Positions 8,067-17,869 are shown, counted from the stretch's first letter. The stretch is DNA of 32,749 nt from Deltaproteobacteria bacterium (GCA_016218975.1 JACRCO010000019.1:1-32749), one strand, 5' to 3'. Numbers and translations: made by a program. The notes: generated by a model not told the origin, from the sequence alone.

Positions 8067-8714
8067 TCAGTCCACTATTTCCGTGAGCATGTCCCGATCG
8101 AGGATTTCGACGGTTTGCCGGGCAAACCGGATCAGACCCTTCCCCACCAGTTCCCTTGTGCTGCGGTAAAAGGTCTCATGGGTCATGCCCAGGAAGGTCG
8201 CCAGCTCTTTGCGCGATACGGGGAGGGTAATCGACAGGGAATCATGAGTTTCGGACAGAAGCAAAATGTAGCTGGCGATCCTCGCCTTGGGGGATTTGAG
8301 AGTCAAATCGGACAGGCGGCTTCGGAGCCGAATAACCAGGAGGGAAAGAAGGCGAATCCATTCGGCGGCGAATTTCGGGTCCGTGGCGATCAGATCCAGG
8401 AACTGCTTCTTTTTTATAAGGTAAAGCCGGCTGTCTTTCAGGGCGTCCGCGAAGCAATGATAGGTGTCGGAATAGAGACTGGCCAAGGCAAAGGCGCTCC
8501 CCGGGCTCGCGATCTCCTGGGTGATTTCCTTGCCTTGGGGAGAGATCCGGTAAAGGCGCACTGCGCCTTCCTGAACCACGTAAAACCCCTGGGTCGGATC
8601 CCCGGGACCGAATAGCCCCGCCCCTTTTTTCAGAACCATCTCCCGAGCCATCTTTTCCAATTTCGCGAGATGCTCCTGCCAAAGATCGGCGAAGATCGGG
8701 AATCCCGCCAGCAT
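8067..8714 (-). CDS. Crp/Fnr-family transcriptional regulator
   Basis: The 215-residue protein has an N-terminal cyclic-nucleotide-type beta-barrel (FVVQEGAVRLYRISPQGKE-like region), a dimerisation helix, and a C-terminal winged helix (about 164-195, SRKELATFLGMTHETFYRSTREL). It lacks the N-terminal cysteine cluster of Fnr, so it is not an obvious Fe-S oxygen sensor; the effector could be a nucleotide, NO/heme or something else. It is divergent from the TolC-HlyD-FtsX-ATPase operon. An Fnr-type palindrome lies between them (8757-8772), suggesting it regulates that operon and perhaps itself. The ATG at 8714 follows a GGGGGGGCGGAA stretch. Confidence 0.88.
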   Translation of the reverse strand: MLAGFPIFADLWQEHLAKLEKMAREMVLKKGAGLFGPGDPTQGFYVVQEGAVRLYRISPQGKEITQEIASPGSAFALASLYSDTYHCFADALKDSRLYLIKKKQFLDLIATDPKFAAEWIRLLSLLVIRLRSRLSDLTLKSPKARIASYILLLSETHDSLSITLPVSRKELATFLGMTHETFYRSTRELVGKGLIRFARQTVEILDRDMLTEIVD

Positions 8715-8756
8715 TTCCGCCCCCCCACTTGTTTCCTTAAAATTATTTCCCGGCTT

Positions 8757-8772
8757 TATGATTCAAATCATA
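8757..8772. promoter_or_regulatory. Fnr/Crp-type operator palindrome
   Basis: TATGATTCAAATCATA is an inverted repeat with 7-base arms and fits the Fnr-class pattern TGAT-N4-ATCA. It sits in the 117-bp gap between the divergent Crp/Fnr regulator and the exporter operon. A TATTTT at 8789-8794 could be the exporter -10 box, placing the site just upstream of the core promoter as in class II activation. On the other strand a TAATTT (8740-8745) could serve the regulator. Confidence 0.7.
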
Positions 8773-8831
8773 TTCCTTTTTCCGCCGGTATTTTACCATC
8801 CGTCCAATTACTACCCCATGGAGTGAGCAGC

Positions 8832-10184
8832 GTGCGCGATCCATTAAAAACCATCCACCTGATTTTTACGGTTGCCTGTGTTCTTTTTGTTTTTAAAGGC
8901 GGTGCCGATGCACAGGAAATGAATAACCAGGCCTTGACCCTGGAAGACTGCCTGGCCGCAGCCCGGACGGGTAACCCGGTGATAGGCGCAAGCATGGAAA
9001 AAATACGGGAACTAGTGGCCGATTACCAGGCCGCCAGGTCCAGGTTATTTCCCCGGCTCTTGTTGTCGGCCTTCTATACCGTGCAGCCTTCGGACCGGTT
9101 TGCCCCGGGAGGGGGAGTATCGAGCACAGAGTCGTTCCAAAGGGAAGGGTTTGCCGGGGTTACCGGCAAGCAGGTCGTTTTCGACGGCTGGAGGACTCAA
9201 TACAATTCCCAGGCTGCACGACTCGATACCACGGCGCAGGAACAGGAGGTCCGGCGCACAGCCGATGAAGTGGATTTTGTCGTGACCGAAGCCTTCTACC
9301 GTATGGTCGAGGCCAAGGAGAACCTAAAGGTGGCCCGGGAGGCGTTGCAGCAGCGGCAGGAGTTCGCCAAACTCAGCGAGGCCTTTTTCAAGGCCGGAAA
9401 AGTTACCCGTCTCGATTCCTTCCGTGCCCAATCCCGGGTGTCCGAGGCAGAGCAGGCCGCTGTGGAAGCGGAAAACGCCGTGCGCGTGGCGGGGGAAATA
9501 CTGACGCGCCTCCTGGCATTGGGAGAACAGGCGCAGGTGGATATCCGGGGGCGGTTGCCCCAGGAGTTCAAGCCGGCAGCCGATGTCTCCGCGCTGTGGG
9601 AGGAAGCGTTGGAACGCAATCCTGAAATCAAAAAACTCGACGTGGAAATATCCCGGAGCCAGGCCGCTATCAAGGCGGCACGGGGCGGCTATTTCCCGGA
9701 ATTGAGCATCCAGGCGGCTGCCGACGTGCGCCATCGTGACATGGGAGGAACCAAGCCGGAATGGCTGGCCGGGTTTTTTTTGGAATATCCCTTTTATGAA
9801 GGCGGGCTGACCAGGGCGCAGGTGTCCAGGGCATCGTCCAGGTACCGCCGATTGGCGGAGGAAAAGAGGGACCGGCTCAACACCCTGAAGGTGGACCTGA
9901 CGCGCGCATGGAGAGACCATGAGAACGCCCGGAGGGGAGTGGATGCGGCCCGCCAAACCTTGGCCACCAACGAGGAAGCATACGCCAGCGCCCAGACCCT
10001 GTACCGTCACGGCAAGGCCATAGGCCTGGAAGTGCTTCAGGCCCAGGTGGAATTGACCGACTCCCGGTTCAACATCATCCGATACGCGGTGGCATATGAA
10101 ATCGCCAAGGCACGGATCGAACAGATCACGGGCCCCGGCCCGGCACATTCTCACGGACAGAATAACAGCGGAGGTCGGAAGTAG
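8832..10184 (+). CDS. TolC-family outer membrane efflux protein
   Basis: This is a 450-residue outer-membrane channel of the TolC family. A signal peptide (TIHLIFTVACVLFVFKGGADA, cut before QE) precedes two outer-membrane-efflux repeats rich in heptad-like Ala/Glu/Arg helices, including TLEDCLAAARTGNP near the N terminus and KAIGLEVLQAQVELTDSRFN near the C terminus. The GTG at 8832 is chosen because GGAGTGA (8820-8826) lies just upstream; a GTG at 8823 is possible. It is first in a four-gene exporter operon and overlaps the next gene by one base. Confidence 0.9.
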   Translation: MRDPLKTIHLIFTVACVLFVFKGGADAQEMNNQALTLEDCLAAARTGNPVIGASMEKIRELVADYQAARSRLFPRLLLSAFYTVQPSDRFAPGGGVSSTESFQREGFAGVTGKQVVFDGWRTQYNSQAARLDTTAQEQEVRRTADEVDFVVTEAFYRMVEAKENLKVAREALQQRQEFAKLSEAFFKAGKVTRLDSFRAQSRVSEAEQAAVEAENAVRVAGEILTRLLALGEQAQVDIRGRLPQEFKPAADVSALWEEALERNPEIKKLDVEISRSQAAIKAARGGYFPELSIQAAADVRHRDMGGTKPEWLAGFFLEYPFYEGGLTRAQVSRASSRYRRLAEEKRDRLNTLKVDLTRAWRDHENARRGVDAARQTLATNEEAYASAQTLYRHGKAIGLEVLQAQVELTDSRFNIIRYAVAYEIAKARIEQITGPGPAHSHGQNNSGGRK

Positions 10185-11113
10185 TGAAATCGCCCGGGGG
10201 AATGCGGATCATCGGCGCAATCATCGTGATTCTTCTTTTCGTCATGGTCGGCTATGGCCTCTTCCGGCATCGTCCATCGGCGCCCGTAACTACGGTCGAT
10301 AAATCGGAGATTCAAGCCGGAGTTCGCGGGCCGGGCACGGTGCAATCGAGGGTGCCGGTACTGATAAGCGCCAGGATCACCGGGATTCTGGAGAAACTTC
10401 ATGCCGATCAAGGAGACCGCGTAAGGAAGGGCCAGTTGTTGGCGGAACTGGATGCCGTGGAGCTGGAGGCCCGCGCAGCGGCGGCCCGTGCCGCGGAAGG
10501 CCGCGCTCGTCGCGAGCTGGCGCGCGCCCGGGCGGATCTGGTGAAAGCCCAGGCCAACCTCGGTCTGGCTCAAAGCAATTACCGGCGGGACCAGGAAGTC
10601 TATAAACCCGGCTACATCTCCCAGGCGGCCTTTGACGCCGCCGAGGCCCAACTCCGCGTGGCCGAAAGCGAGGTTTCGTCCGTCCGGGCCGCTGTGGAGG
10701 CCCTCCAGGCGGCGGTCGGGCAGGCGGAATCGGAATCCAACGCCGCCAAGGCCTTGAAGGACTATACCCGCATCCTGGCACCCATGGACGGCCTCATCAC
10801 GGTGCGCAAGGCGGAGGTGGGCACAACCCTTGTTCCCGGGAGTCCCGTTTTCCAGATGGTGGACCTGAACCAAATATGGGTTGCCGCCTGGATCGACCAG
10901 GCCCTGGCGGCCCGACTGCGGGAGGGCCAGCCGGCCCGTATCACCCTGCGCTCGGGACGGGTGTTCCAGGGAAAGGTGGCCCGGATCAACGCGGAGGGAG
11001 ACACACTCACCCGGGAACTGGAGGTGGATGTGAAGTTCGACCGATTGCCCCAGCCCCTGATCATGGGAGAAGAAGCTGTGGTGGATATCGACACCGGCCA
11101 CCGGGGGAACTGA
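10184..11113 (+). CDS. HlyD/DevB-family periplasmic adaptor (membrane fusion protein)
   Basis: The 309-residue adaptor joins an inner-membrane ABC transporter to TolC. It has an N-terminal anchor helix (about 7-26), a split lipoyl/biotinyl-like domain (ARITGILEKLHADQGDRVRKGQLLAELD and ILAPMDGLITVRKAEVGTTL), and a long Ala/Glu/Arg coiled coil between the halves (about 85-190). A beta-barrel domain with VWIDQ-like WVAAWIDQ follows. The GTG at 10184 overlaps the tolC stop (TAGTG), with GGAGG at 10170-10174. The pairing with a separate permease and ATPase resembles DevBCA rather than MacAB, whose MacB is a fusion. Confidence 0.9.
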   Translation: MKSPGGMRIIGAIIVILLFVMVGYGLFRHRPSAPVTTVDKSEIQAGVRGPGTVQSRVPVLISARITGILEKLHADQGDRVRKGQLLAELDAVELEARAAAARAAEGRARRELARARADLVKAQANLGLAQSNYRRDQEVYKPGYISQAAFDAAEAQLRVAESEVSSVRAAVEALQAAVGQAESESNAAKALKDYTRILAPMDGLITVRKAEVGTTLVPGSPVFQMVDLNQIWVAAWIDQALAARLREGQPARITLRSGRVFQGKVARINAEGDTLTRELEVDVKFDRLPQPLIMGEEAVVDIDTGHRGN

Positions 11114-12267
11114 TGGATCTCGCCGTTCATGACCTGAGGCTGCACAAGGGGCGCTTCATCGCCACCATCATCGGCGTGGGCCTCCTGTTTACCATCGTCC
11201 TGGCGATGAACGGCCTTTACAGGGGGAATATCTACGAAGGCCTGGCGGTCATCCAGGCCACAGCCCCCGACCTCTGGGTGGTTGAGCGTTTCCGTGGCGG
11301 CCCCTTCAATGAACAGTCGACCATGCCCGAATATTACTATTACAGCGTCAAGGCGGTTCCGGGCGTGGAGCAAGCCGGTCCCTTCATTTATTACACCGTG
11401 GAACGGCAAATCGGCGGGCGAAGCCGTCATTTCAGCATCATCGGATATGATGTCTTCGGCGGACTGGGCGGGCCGCGAAAGATTTATGCAGGCAGGGGGA
11501 TTCAACAAGCCCACTACGAGATGGTGGCACATCCCAAACTGCAAATGGGCCTGGGCGACAAGGTGCCGCTGGGCCTCCATACGTATACGGTGGTGGGGCT
11601 TACCAAGGAGGCGGTGGATGCCAACGGCGACCCCCTGGTCTATCTCTCCCTGCCCGACGCCCAGGAAGTTCTGTTTCAGAAAGACAACGAAGAGATCCGC
11701 AATCAACGGACGCGCCTTGCCCGCGGCCTTGCCCACCCGAGTTCGGACACCCATATCATCAATGCCATCCTGGTAAAGCTTTCGCCCGGCGCCGACGTGG
11801 CCGATGTGGCCCGCCATATCGAAGATTGGCTCTATTTTTCCACCTACACCACCCTGCAAGAGGGTCAATTGATGCTGAAAGGCCGGCTGGCGAGCATGAC
11901 CAGGCAGCTTCTCCTGTTCAGGGTCCTGCTGATGATCGTTTCCGTGGTGATCGTCTCCCTGGTGATCTACACCTTCACCATGGAAAAGATTCGCTCCATC
12001 GCTGTCATGAAGCTCATCGGCGCTCCCAACAAGGTCATAGTCCGCCTGGTGATGGAACAATCCCTGCTTCTCACTATCGGCGCGTTCCTGGCGGCACTGG
12101 TTCTCGTCAATCTGACGTATCGCTTTTTCCCCAGGACAATCCTGTTGATCCCGGGCGACGAGGCCATCACGTTCATCGTGGTTTTGATCGGGGGCATCCT
12201 GGCCAGCATTTTGGGGCTTTGGCATGCATTGAAGACCCAGCCTGCCATGGCCCTGGGAGGTCAGTGA
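11113..12267 (+). CDS. FtsX-like ABC transporter permease (DevC type)
   Basis: The 384-residue permease has the MacB/FtsX/DevC topology: one N-terminal helix (RFIATIIGVGLLFTIVLAM), a large extracytoplasmic domain, then three C-terminal helices (about residues 270-380) ending LGLWHALKTQPAMALGG. It would couple ATP hydrolysis to movement of a periplasmic or membrane substrate through the adaptor and TolC. The start overlaps the adaptor stop (TGATG), and its own stop overlaps the ATPase start (TGATG). No substrate is indicated by the sequence; lipids, glycolipids, peptides and drugs are known in related systems. Confidence 0.88.
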   Translation: MDLAVHDLRLHKGRFIATIIGVGLLFTIVLAMNGLYRGNIYEGLAVIQATAPDLWVVERFRGGPFNEQSTMPEYYYYSVKAVPGVEQAGPFIYYTVERQIGGRSRHFSIIGYDVFGGLGGPRKIYAGRGIQQAHYEMVAHPKLQMGLGDKVPLGLHTYTVVGLTKEAVDANGDPLVYLSLPDAQEVLFQKDNEEIRNQRTRLARGLAHPSSDTHIINAILVKLSPGADVADVARHIEDWLYFSTYTTLQEGQLMLKGRLASMTRQLLLFRVLLMIVSVVIVSLVIYTFTMEKIRSIAVMKLIGAPNKVIVRLVMEQSLLLTIGAFLAALVLVNLTYRFFPRTILLIPGDEAITFIVVLIGGILASILGLWHALKTQPAMALGGQ

Positions 12268-12956
12268 TGGAAGTCCTTAAGGTCGAGGGCCTCGGCAAGA
12301 TTTTCGGGGCCGGCCGACTGGAAGTGCGGGCCCTGGAGGATATCCATCTTTCGGTGAACGCCGGGGATCTGGTGGCCCTGTTGGGGCCAAGCGGCTCCGG
12401 CAAAACCACCATGCTGCTATGCGCCAGCCTGATCCTGGAACCAACCAAAGGCAAGATCGTCTTTGACGGCCAGACGATCTTTCAGAAAAACGGCTGGGCC
12501 GGAGGCGTCGACATCCGGCGTATCCGGCGTGAGAAAATGGGTTTCATCTTCCAGGCCCACAATCTCATTCCCTTTCTCACAGCCCGGCAAAACGTCATGT
12601 TTCCTCTTGATCTGGTGGGTCGTGAAGGGGATGCCGCCCGGGAGCGGGTCATGGAACTGCTGGACTACATGGAGATCGCCGACCGGGCCGACTACCTGCC
12701 TGCCCTGCTTTCCGGCGGCGAGCAGCAGCGGGTGGCCATCGCGCGGGCCCTGGCCAACAACCCCAGGCTGATTCTGGCCGACGAGCCCACCGCCTCCCTG
12801 GACACTCCCCGGGGCAAGAAGGTCATGACACTGTTAAAGAAGATCGCTAAAGAGAACCGGTCGGCGGTCGTAGCGGTTACCCATGACGTGCGCATGATCG
12901 AGGGGTTTGACCACGTTTACCATTTGAAGGACGGTCGTCTCGATCGAAACCATTAA
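12267..12956 (+). CDS. ABC transporter ATP-binding protein (LolD/DevA type)
   Basis: The 229-residue ATPase has Walker [10 protein letters not shown] (40-48), a Q-loop in [14 protein letters not shown], signature [15 protein letters not shown], Walker [13 protein letters not shown] and switch histidine in AVTHD. It powers the adjacent FtsX-like permease. Its TAA stop (12954-12956) is exactly where the 230-bp inverted-repeat element begins. The four genes form one translationally coupled operon. Confidence 0.93.
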   Translation: MEVLKVEGLGKIFGAGRLEVRALEDIHLSVNAGDLVALLGPSGSGKTTMLLCASLILEPTKGKIVFDGQTIFQKNGWAGGVDIRRIRREKMGFIFQAHNLIPFLTARQNVMFPLDLVGREGDAARERVMELLDYMEIADRADYLPALLSGGEQQRVAIARALANNPRLILADEPTASLDTPRGKKVMTLLKKIAKENRSAVVAVTHDVRMIEGFDHVYHLKDGRLDRNH

Positions 12957-13184
12957 CCCGCATTTCTCACCATGGTTCGCAGCGAGGCGGTGGAGACGGG
13001 TATGGATACAAGGCGTCGCGACCGAGGGCACCGCAGGCGTAGTTTACACTACGTCGAGGAGCCCGACCGAGCGCAACGAAGTAGACATGGCCGCTCCCGC
13101 CATCCATGGCTCCCGCGGCACTTGTCCATCCATGGACGTCGCCCGTATCCGCCGCAGCAGCAGAAGCATGGTGAGAAATGCGGG

Positions 13185-13185
<1 letters not shown>
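12956..13185. mobile_element. 230-bp MITE-like element with 19-bp perfect terminal inverted repeats
   Basis: The left end ACCCGCATTTCTCACCATG (12956-12974) is repeated perfectly inverted at 13167-13185. The interior carries a nested palindrome CGTAGT-TTAC-ACTACG around 13037-13052 and further GC-rich inverted words, with no plausible gene. It fills the space between the ATPase stop and the acr3 stop, sharing one base with each. It could be a miniature inverted-repeat element, a bidirectional terminator, or both. No target-site duplication is clear. Confidence 0.65.
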
Positions 13186-14252
<1,067 letters not shown>

Positions 14253-14326
14253 GTCATCCTCCGGGAAATGAATGATCGCCGTCTTTCGGGTGTTCCCTGC
14301 CGCACGAAACGGGTAGGATAAGCACG

Positions 14327-14356
14327 TTGGATATTATTCGCCCCGCGCGGTATGAT
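14327..14356 (+). promoter_or_regulatory. arsR promoter
   Basis: TTGGAT (14327-14332) and TATGAT (14351-14356) are separated by 18 bases, a good sigma-70-type promoter. The expected start site lies inside the operator immediately downstream, so repressor binding would block it. Confidence 0.7.
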
Positions 14357-14361
14357 GTCAA
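14333..14361 (-). promoter_or_regulatory. acr3 promoter
   Basis: On the minus strand TTGACA (14361-14356) and AATAAT (14338-14333) are separated by 17 bases, an almost ideal sigma-70-type promoter. Its -35 box lies partly within the ArsR operator half-site, and it overlaps the arsR promoter face to face. Confidence 0.72.
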
Positions 14362-14374
14362 TTCGTTAATTGAC
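14357..14374. promoter_or_regulatory. ArsR operator
   Basis: GTCAATTCGTTAATTGAC is a perfect inverted repeat (GTCAATT arms, CGTT centre) just downstream of the arsR -10 box and over the acr3 -35 box. Its size and position fit an ArsR/SmtB-family operator controlling both divergent genes. Confidence 0.75.
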
Positions 14375-14391
14375 GATGTGGAGGAAGTCAC

Positions 14392-14841
14392 ATGAGCTTG
14401 CGCGCATACGAGGATATCATGAAGGCCGCCTCCGACCCGACCCGTGTTAGGATTCTCAAGATCCTGGAAGGCGGGGAAATGTGCGTCTGCCAGATCATCG
14501 CGGTCATCGCCCTGGGCCAGTCCACGATTTCGAAGCATCTTTTTCTGCTGCGCGCCGCCGGATTGATCAAGGACCGCCGCGACAAAAAATGGATCCACTA
14601 CTCCCTCGACGGGAAGAGCGTAAATCTTTACGCCGGCCCGGTTCTCCGGAATCTCCGGAAGTGGCTGAACGACGATCCCCTCGTCCTGAAGGACCGCGAA
14701 AGGGCGGCCATGGCAAGGGAGATCGGGCCGATCGCCATCTGCGAGCACGGCATGAAACTTCCGGGACGCAGATCGCCACTCACACGATTCCATAATCGGC
14801 CCTTGAAGCGGACGTACGGCACGGCAAGACCCATAGCATAA
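14392..14841 (+). CDS. arsR: ArsR-family arsenite-responsive repressor
   Basis: The winged-helix repressor has the metalloid motif EMCVCQI (Cys31, Cys33), corresponding to ELCVCDL of classical ArsR, and a recognition region GQSTISKHLFLLRAAGLI (42-59). As(III) binding to the cysteines should release DNA. At 149 residues it is longer than the usual 95-120; the tail after about residue 115 is basic, unrecognised and may be lineage-specific. GGAGG lies 7 bases before the ATG. It is divergent from acr3, and moeA follows after 48 bp. Confidence 0.92.
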   Translation: MSLRAYEDIMKAASDPTRVRILKILEGGEMCVCQIIAVIALGQSTISKHLFLLRAAGLIKDRRDKKWIHYSLDGKSVNLYAGPVLRNLRKWLNDDPLVLKDRERAAMAREIGPIAICEHGMKLPGRRSPLTRFHNRPLKRTYGTARPIA

Positions 14842-14889
14842 AATGGTTTAGAATCGAGCTTGTTTACTTTTTTCAGGGAGAATTGAAAG

Positions 14890-16119
14890 GTGGCCGTCAC
14901 CTACGAAGAAGCGCTTGCATCCGTGCTGCCGATCATACGCACGCAGGATGTCCACCGCGTCTCCCTTGCGAACGTCGCCGGAGAAATACTTGCGGAAGAC
15001 GTCCTCGCGGACCGGAACATTCCACCCTTTCCCCGGGCGGCAATGGACGGATACGCGGTGATCTGGACGGGCCGGGAAACCGGGACGACCTACAGGGTAG
15101 TCGGAACCGTCAACCCGGGGAGCGAGTGGCAGGGCGATGCGGCGGCATCCGACTGCGTCGGCATTATGACCGGAGCGAGTGTCCCTCCGCCCTTCGACAC
15201 GGTCATCCAGGTGGAGCTTTCCGAGGCGGCTCCGGGAGGCTGTGTCCGTTTTACCGGGTCCGTAAAACGCGGGGAGCACATCGCAAAAGAGGGGGAGGAC
15301 GTCCGAAAAGGCGCCCTGCTAATTCCTTCGGGGACGCTCGTGTCGCCGCATCACGTCGCAATCCTGTCATCGGCGGGCATGTGGGAGGTCCCTGCCTACA
15401 AGCGGCCATCCGTGGCGGTTATCGCCACGGGCAGCGAGCTGCTCGAACCCTGGGAAAGCGCGCGTGGAGCCATGATTCGCAATACCAATTCCCACTTCCT
15501 CCTCTCCGCGCTGAAGGAACTCGGTTTCCATGACGTCCGGTACCTGGGTATCGTCCCGGATGACAGGGACCGCATCGTCGCAAAGATACGCGAGGGACTC
15601 GACTGCGATTTCCTCCTGCTTTCAGGAGGCGTCTCGGTAGGAGAGGTGGACATCGTTCCGGATTGCCTGAAGGAATGCGGCGTCCGGAAGATCCTTCACA
15701 AGGTTGCCGTCAAACCGGGCAAGCCCATCTTCGCCGGAGAATCTGCCGGCGGAGGGATCGTGATCGGTCTGCCCGGAAACCCGGTCGCGGTGATGGTCCA
15801 TTTCCACATGTTCATCCGGCCGCTGCTTCTGAAAGCGTCCGGGGCGGCGGAATATCTTCCGAAACCGATCCACCTGCCGCTTTCCGCAGATGCCTTCAAC
15901 AAAAGCGGGGGTAAGAAATTCACGATAGCGAGGCTTGAATCGAGGGACGGCAAAACGCATGTGGTGGAAATACCCTCGCACGGGTCCGGAGATTACGTCT
16001 CGGCAGGCCGCGCCGACGGGGTGTTCGAGATCCCCCTCGGGACCGTGCGGCTTCCCGCCGGCCATATCGTGCGTTTCTATCCCATCTGGGGAAATTTTCT
16101 GTCGGACGGGAATCAATGA
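14890..16119 (+). CDS. moeA: Molybdopterin molybdenumtransferase MoeA
   Basis: MoeA inserts molybdate into adenylylated molybdopterin, completing molybdenum cofactor in the cytoplasm. The 409 residues show the MoeA pattern: AMDGYAV near residue 50, GIMTGASVPPPFDTVIQVE, IATGSELLEPWESARGAMIRNTNS, LLSGGVSVGEVDIV, KPGKPIFAG and GLPGNPVAVMV, followed by a C-terminal beta-barrel. The GTG start at 14890 is preceded by AGGGAG (14875-14880). It overlaps mobB by 4 bp, and together they would supply Mo-bisMGD to the ArrA-type enzyme encoded downstream on the other strand. Confidence 0.94.
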   Translation: MAVTYEEALASVLPIIRTQDVHRVSLANVAGEILAEDVLADRNIPPFPRAAMDGYAVIWTGRETGTTYRVVGTVNPGSEWQGDAAASDCVGIMTGASVPPPFDTVIQVELSEAAPGGCVRFTGSVKRGEHIAKEGEDVRKGALLIPSGTLVSPHHVAILSSAGMWEVPAYKRPSVAVIATGSELLEPWESARGAMIRNTNSHFLLSALKELGFHDVRYLGIVPDDRDRIVAKIREGLDCDFLLLSGGVSVGEVDIVPDCLKECGVRKILHKVAVKPGKPIFAGESAGGGIVIGLPGNPVAVMVHFHMFIRPLLLKASGAAEYLPKPIHLPLSADAFNKSGGKKFTIARLESRDGKTHVVEIPSHGSGDYVSAGRADGVFEIPLGTVRLPAGHIVRFYPIWGNFLSDGNQ

Positions 16120-16631
16120 CTCCCAAGGCGATTGCCTTCATCGCCCGGTCAGGAACGGGCAAGACGACGCTGATCGAAAAAATATTGCCGGAGCTGGCGG
16201 CGCGCGGTTACCGGGTCGGAGCGATCAAGCACGATGCCCACCGTTTCGACATCGACCGTCCCGGAAAGGACAGCCACCGGCTCACCGCCGCCGGCGCGCT
16301 GACGATGGTCATCTCTTCCGCGGAGAAGCTGGCCCTTGTGAAGAAACACGGCGGGTCGCCTTCCGCGGAAGATCTTCTCCGGGATTATTTCTCCGACATG
16401 GACATCGTGATCGTCGAAGGGTTCCGCTCGAGCGGCCTCCCGAAGATCGAACTTCACCGGAAGGGGAAGAACGATCCCCTCATATGCAGGGGGGAAAACC
16501 ATGATCCTTCCCTGATCGCCGCCGCCAGCGACGAACCGCTGGACCTGGACGTGCCTGTCCTGGACCTGAACGACGCGCGAGGCATCGCCGATTTCATCGA
16601 GGCAAACCTTCTACGGGCGTGCCCGGAATAG
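16116..16631 (+). CDS. mobB: Molybdopterin-guanine dinucleotide biosynthesis adaptor MobB
   Basis: MobB is a GTP-binding partner of MobA, which makes the guanine dinucleotide form of the cofactor used by the DMSO-reductase family. The 171-residue protein has a P-loop ARSGTGKTTL near the N terminus, GAIKHDAHRFDIDRPGKDSHR, and VIVEGFRSSGLPKIELHR typical of MobB. The ATG overlaps the moeA stop (ATGA). No mobA is seen in the window. The gene converges with the transporter gene, 24 bp away, with no clear terminator. Confidence 0.93.
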   Translation: MTPKAIAFIARSGTGKTTLIEKILPELAARGYRVGAIKHDAHRFDIDRPGKDSHRLTAAGALTMVISSAEKLALVKKHGGSPSAEDLLRDYFSDMDIVIVEGFRSSGLPKIELHRKGKNDPLICRGENHDPSLIAAASDEPLDLDVPVLDLNDARGIADFIEANLLRACPE

Positions 16632-16655
16632 AAAAGACCGGTGCGGATTACGGAT

Positions 16656-17867
16656 CTACGAGGATTTTTCCCAGGCGGTCTTGCGGCAGACGTCTTTCCG
16701 GAAAAGCTTCCCGCCGATCTCGTTCAGGGCGATCCCCACCATGAAGGCAATGGCAAGGTTGCCCGTGACAAGCGTTATTAACCCTATGCTTGCGGTGACC
16801 GCCAGTTCGCGGGAGTCCTCCAGCACATCCGCGATCAGCAGCGCGTGTTCGAACCCGACATAGATCAGCAGGACCCCGAGGATCGACAAGGGCAGAAGGC
16901 CGAAGAGATCCGGTATCGATCTTCCGAACAGCAGGGCAAGCGCGATGAACAGCCCGCCGATGAAGAGATTGGCCCCTCCGCCCCTCGCCCCGAAACGGTA
17001 ATGGGCCGTCAGGCCTCCCGACCCGTGGCACACCGGCATCCCGCCGATCAACCCCGCGAGAAGATTTGCGCCCCCCAGGGATGCCGCGAGACTGCGGATC
17101 GTCACGCGCCGCGCATCTTCACCGAAATACCGGCGCGATGTCTCAGCCGTGGCGGCCACAGAGTTGGCGAAAGTGAGCGGTATCTGCGGGAGGAGGAGAA
17201 CGACGAGAACCGTGTAGATATCAGCGCCGAGGGGAATGCTCCATTCCGGACGGATCCAGCCAAGGGACAGGGAAGACGCCCCGCTGAAAGGCCTCTCCAG
17301 CAACCCGAGGAGCAATCCGAAGACCGTGACCACAAGGGCGGCGGGATACCGGCGGCTTTTCCGGGAAAGGAGGATGATGCCCGCGCAGACGACGGCGACT
17401 GCAACACCGTAAAGAACCGGCGAGCCCGCCATGCCGGCGATGGCATGGCCGCCGCCTCCGAAAACCGCCTTCCATCCGCTCTTGACCAGGAGAATTCCCA
17501 ACCCGAGCTGGATACCACGCACGACGGGGCGGGTGAATATCCTTCCGAAAATCCTCTTCAGGTCGAACAGCGACAGGAGAAGGAAGAGGACCCCCATCGA
17601 GAAAGCCGCCGCGGATATTTCCTCCGGGCCGACGGCCATGGCGATTGCGATGGCGGACGTCGCCTTCAGCGGCTGGACAGGCATCGGCAGGCCGTAATAG
17701 AGGCCCGCCGCTATATACGCGAAACCCGCCGACAAAAAAAGCGACGTCGCGTTCACTCCATTGACGACGATCAGGCCGATGGCCAGGGGAAGAAAGGTCG
17801 CGAGGTCTCCAAGGGACCCGGAAATCTCCATCAGGTCAAGTTTGAACCGGCCCCCTGTTCTCCGCAC
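16656..17867 (-). CDS. MOT1-type molybdate (or sulfate) transporter
   Basis: The 403-residue protein has about ten hydrophobic helices and the two MOT1 signatures: SGSLGDLATFLPLAIGL with PMPVQPLKATSAIA in the first half, and GGMPVCHGSGGLTAHYRFGAR in the second. MOT1 proteins are SulP-related high-affinity molybdate transporters. Location downstream of arrA-arrB-arrD and beside moeA-mobB supports molybdate uptake for the molybdoenzyme. Sulfate or another oxyanion cannot be excluded from sequence. The GTG at 17867 follows a GGGGG stretch and lies 2 bases after the small upstream ORF. Confidence 0.85.
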   Translation of the reverse strand: MRRTGGRFKLDLMEISGSLGDLATFLPLAIGLIVVNGVNATSLFLSAGFAYIAAGLYYGLPMPVQPLKATSAIAIAMAVGPEEISAAAFSMGVLFLLLSLFDLKRIFGRIFTRPVVRGIQLGLGILLVKSGWKAVFGGGGHAIAGMAGSPVLYGVAVAVVCAGIILLSRKSRRYPAALVVTVFGLLLGLLERPFSGASSLSLGWIRPEWSIPLGADIYTVLVVLLLPQIPLTFANSVAATAETSRRYFGEDARRVTIRSLAASLGGANLLAGLIGGMPVCHGSGGLTAHYRFGARGGGANLFIGGLFIALALLFGRSIPDLFGLLPLSILGVLLIYVGFEHALLIADVLEDSRELAVTASIGLITLVTGNLAIAFMVGIALNEIGGKLFRKDVCRKTAWEKSS

Positions 17868-17869
17868 CG

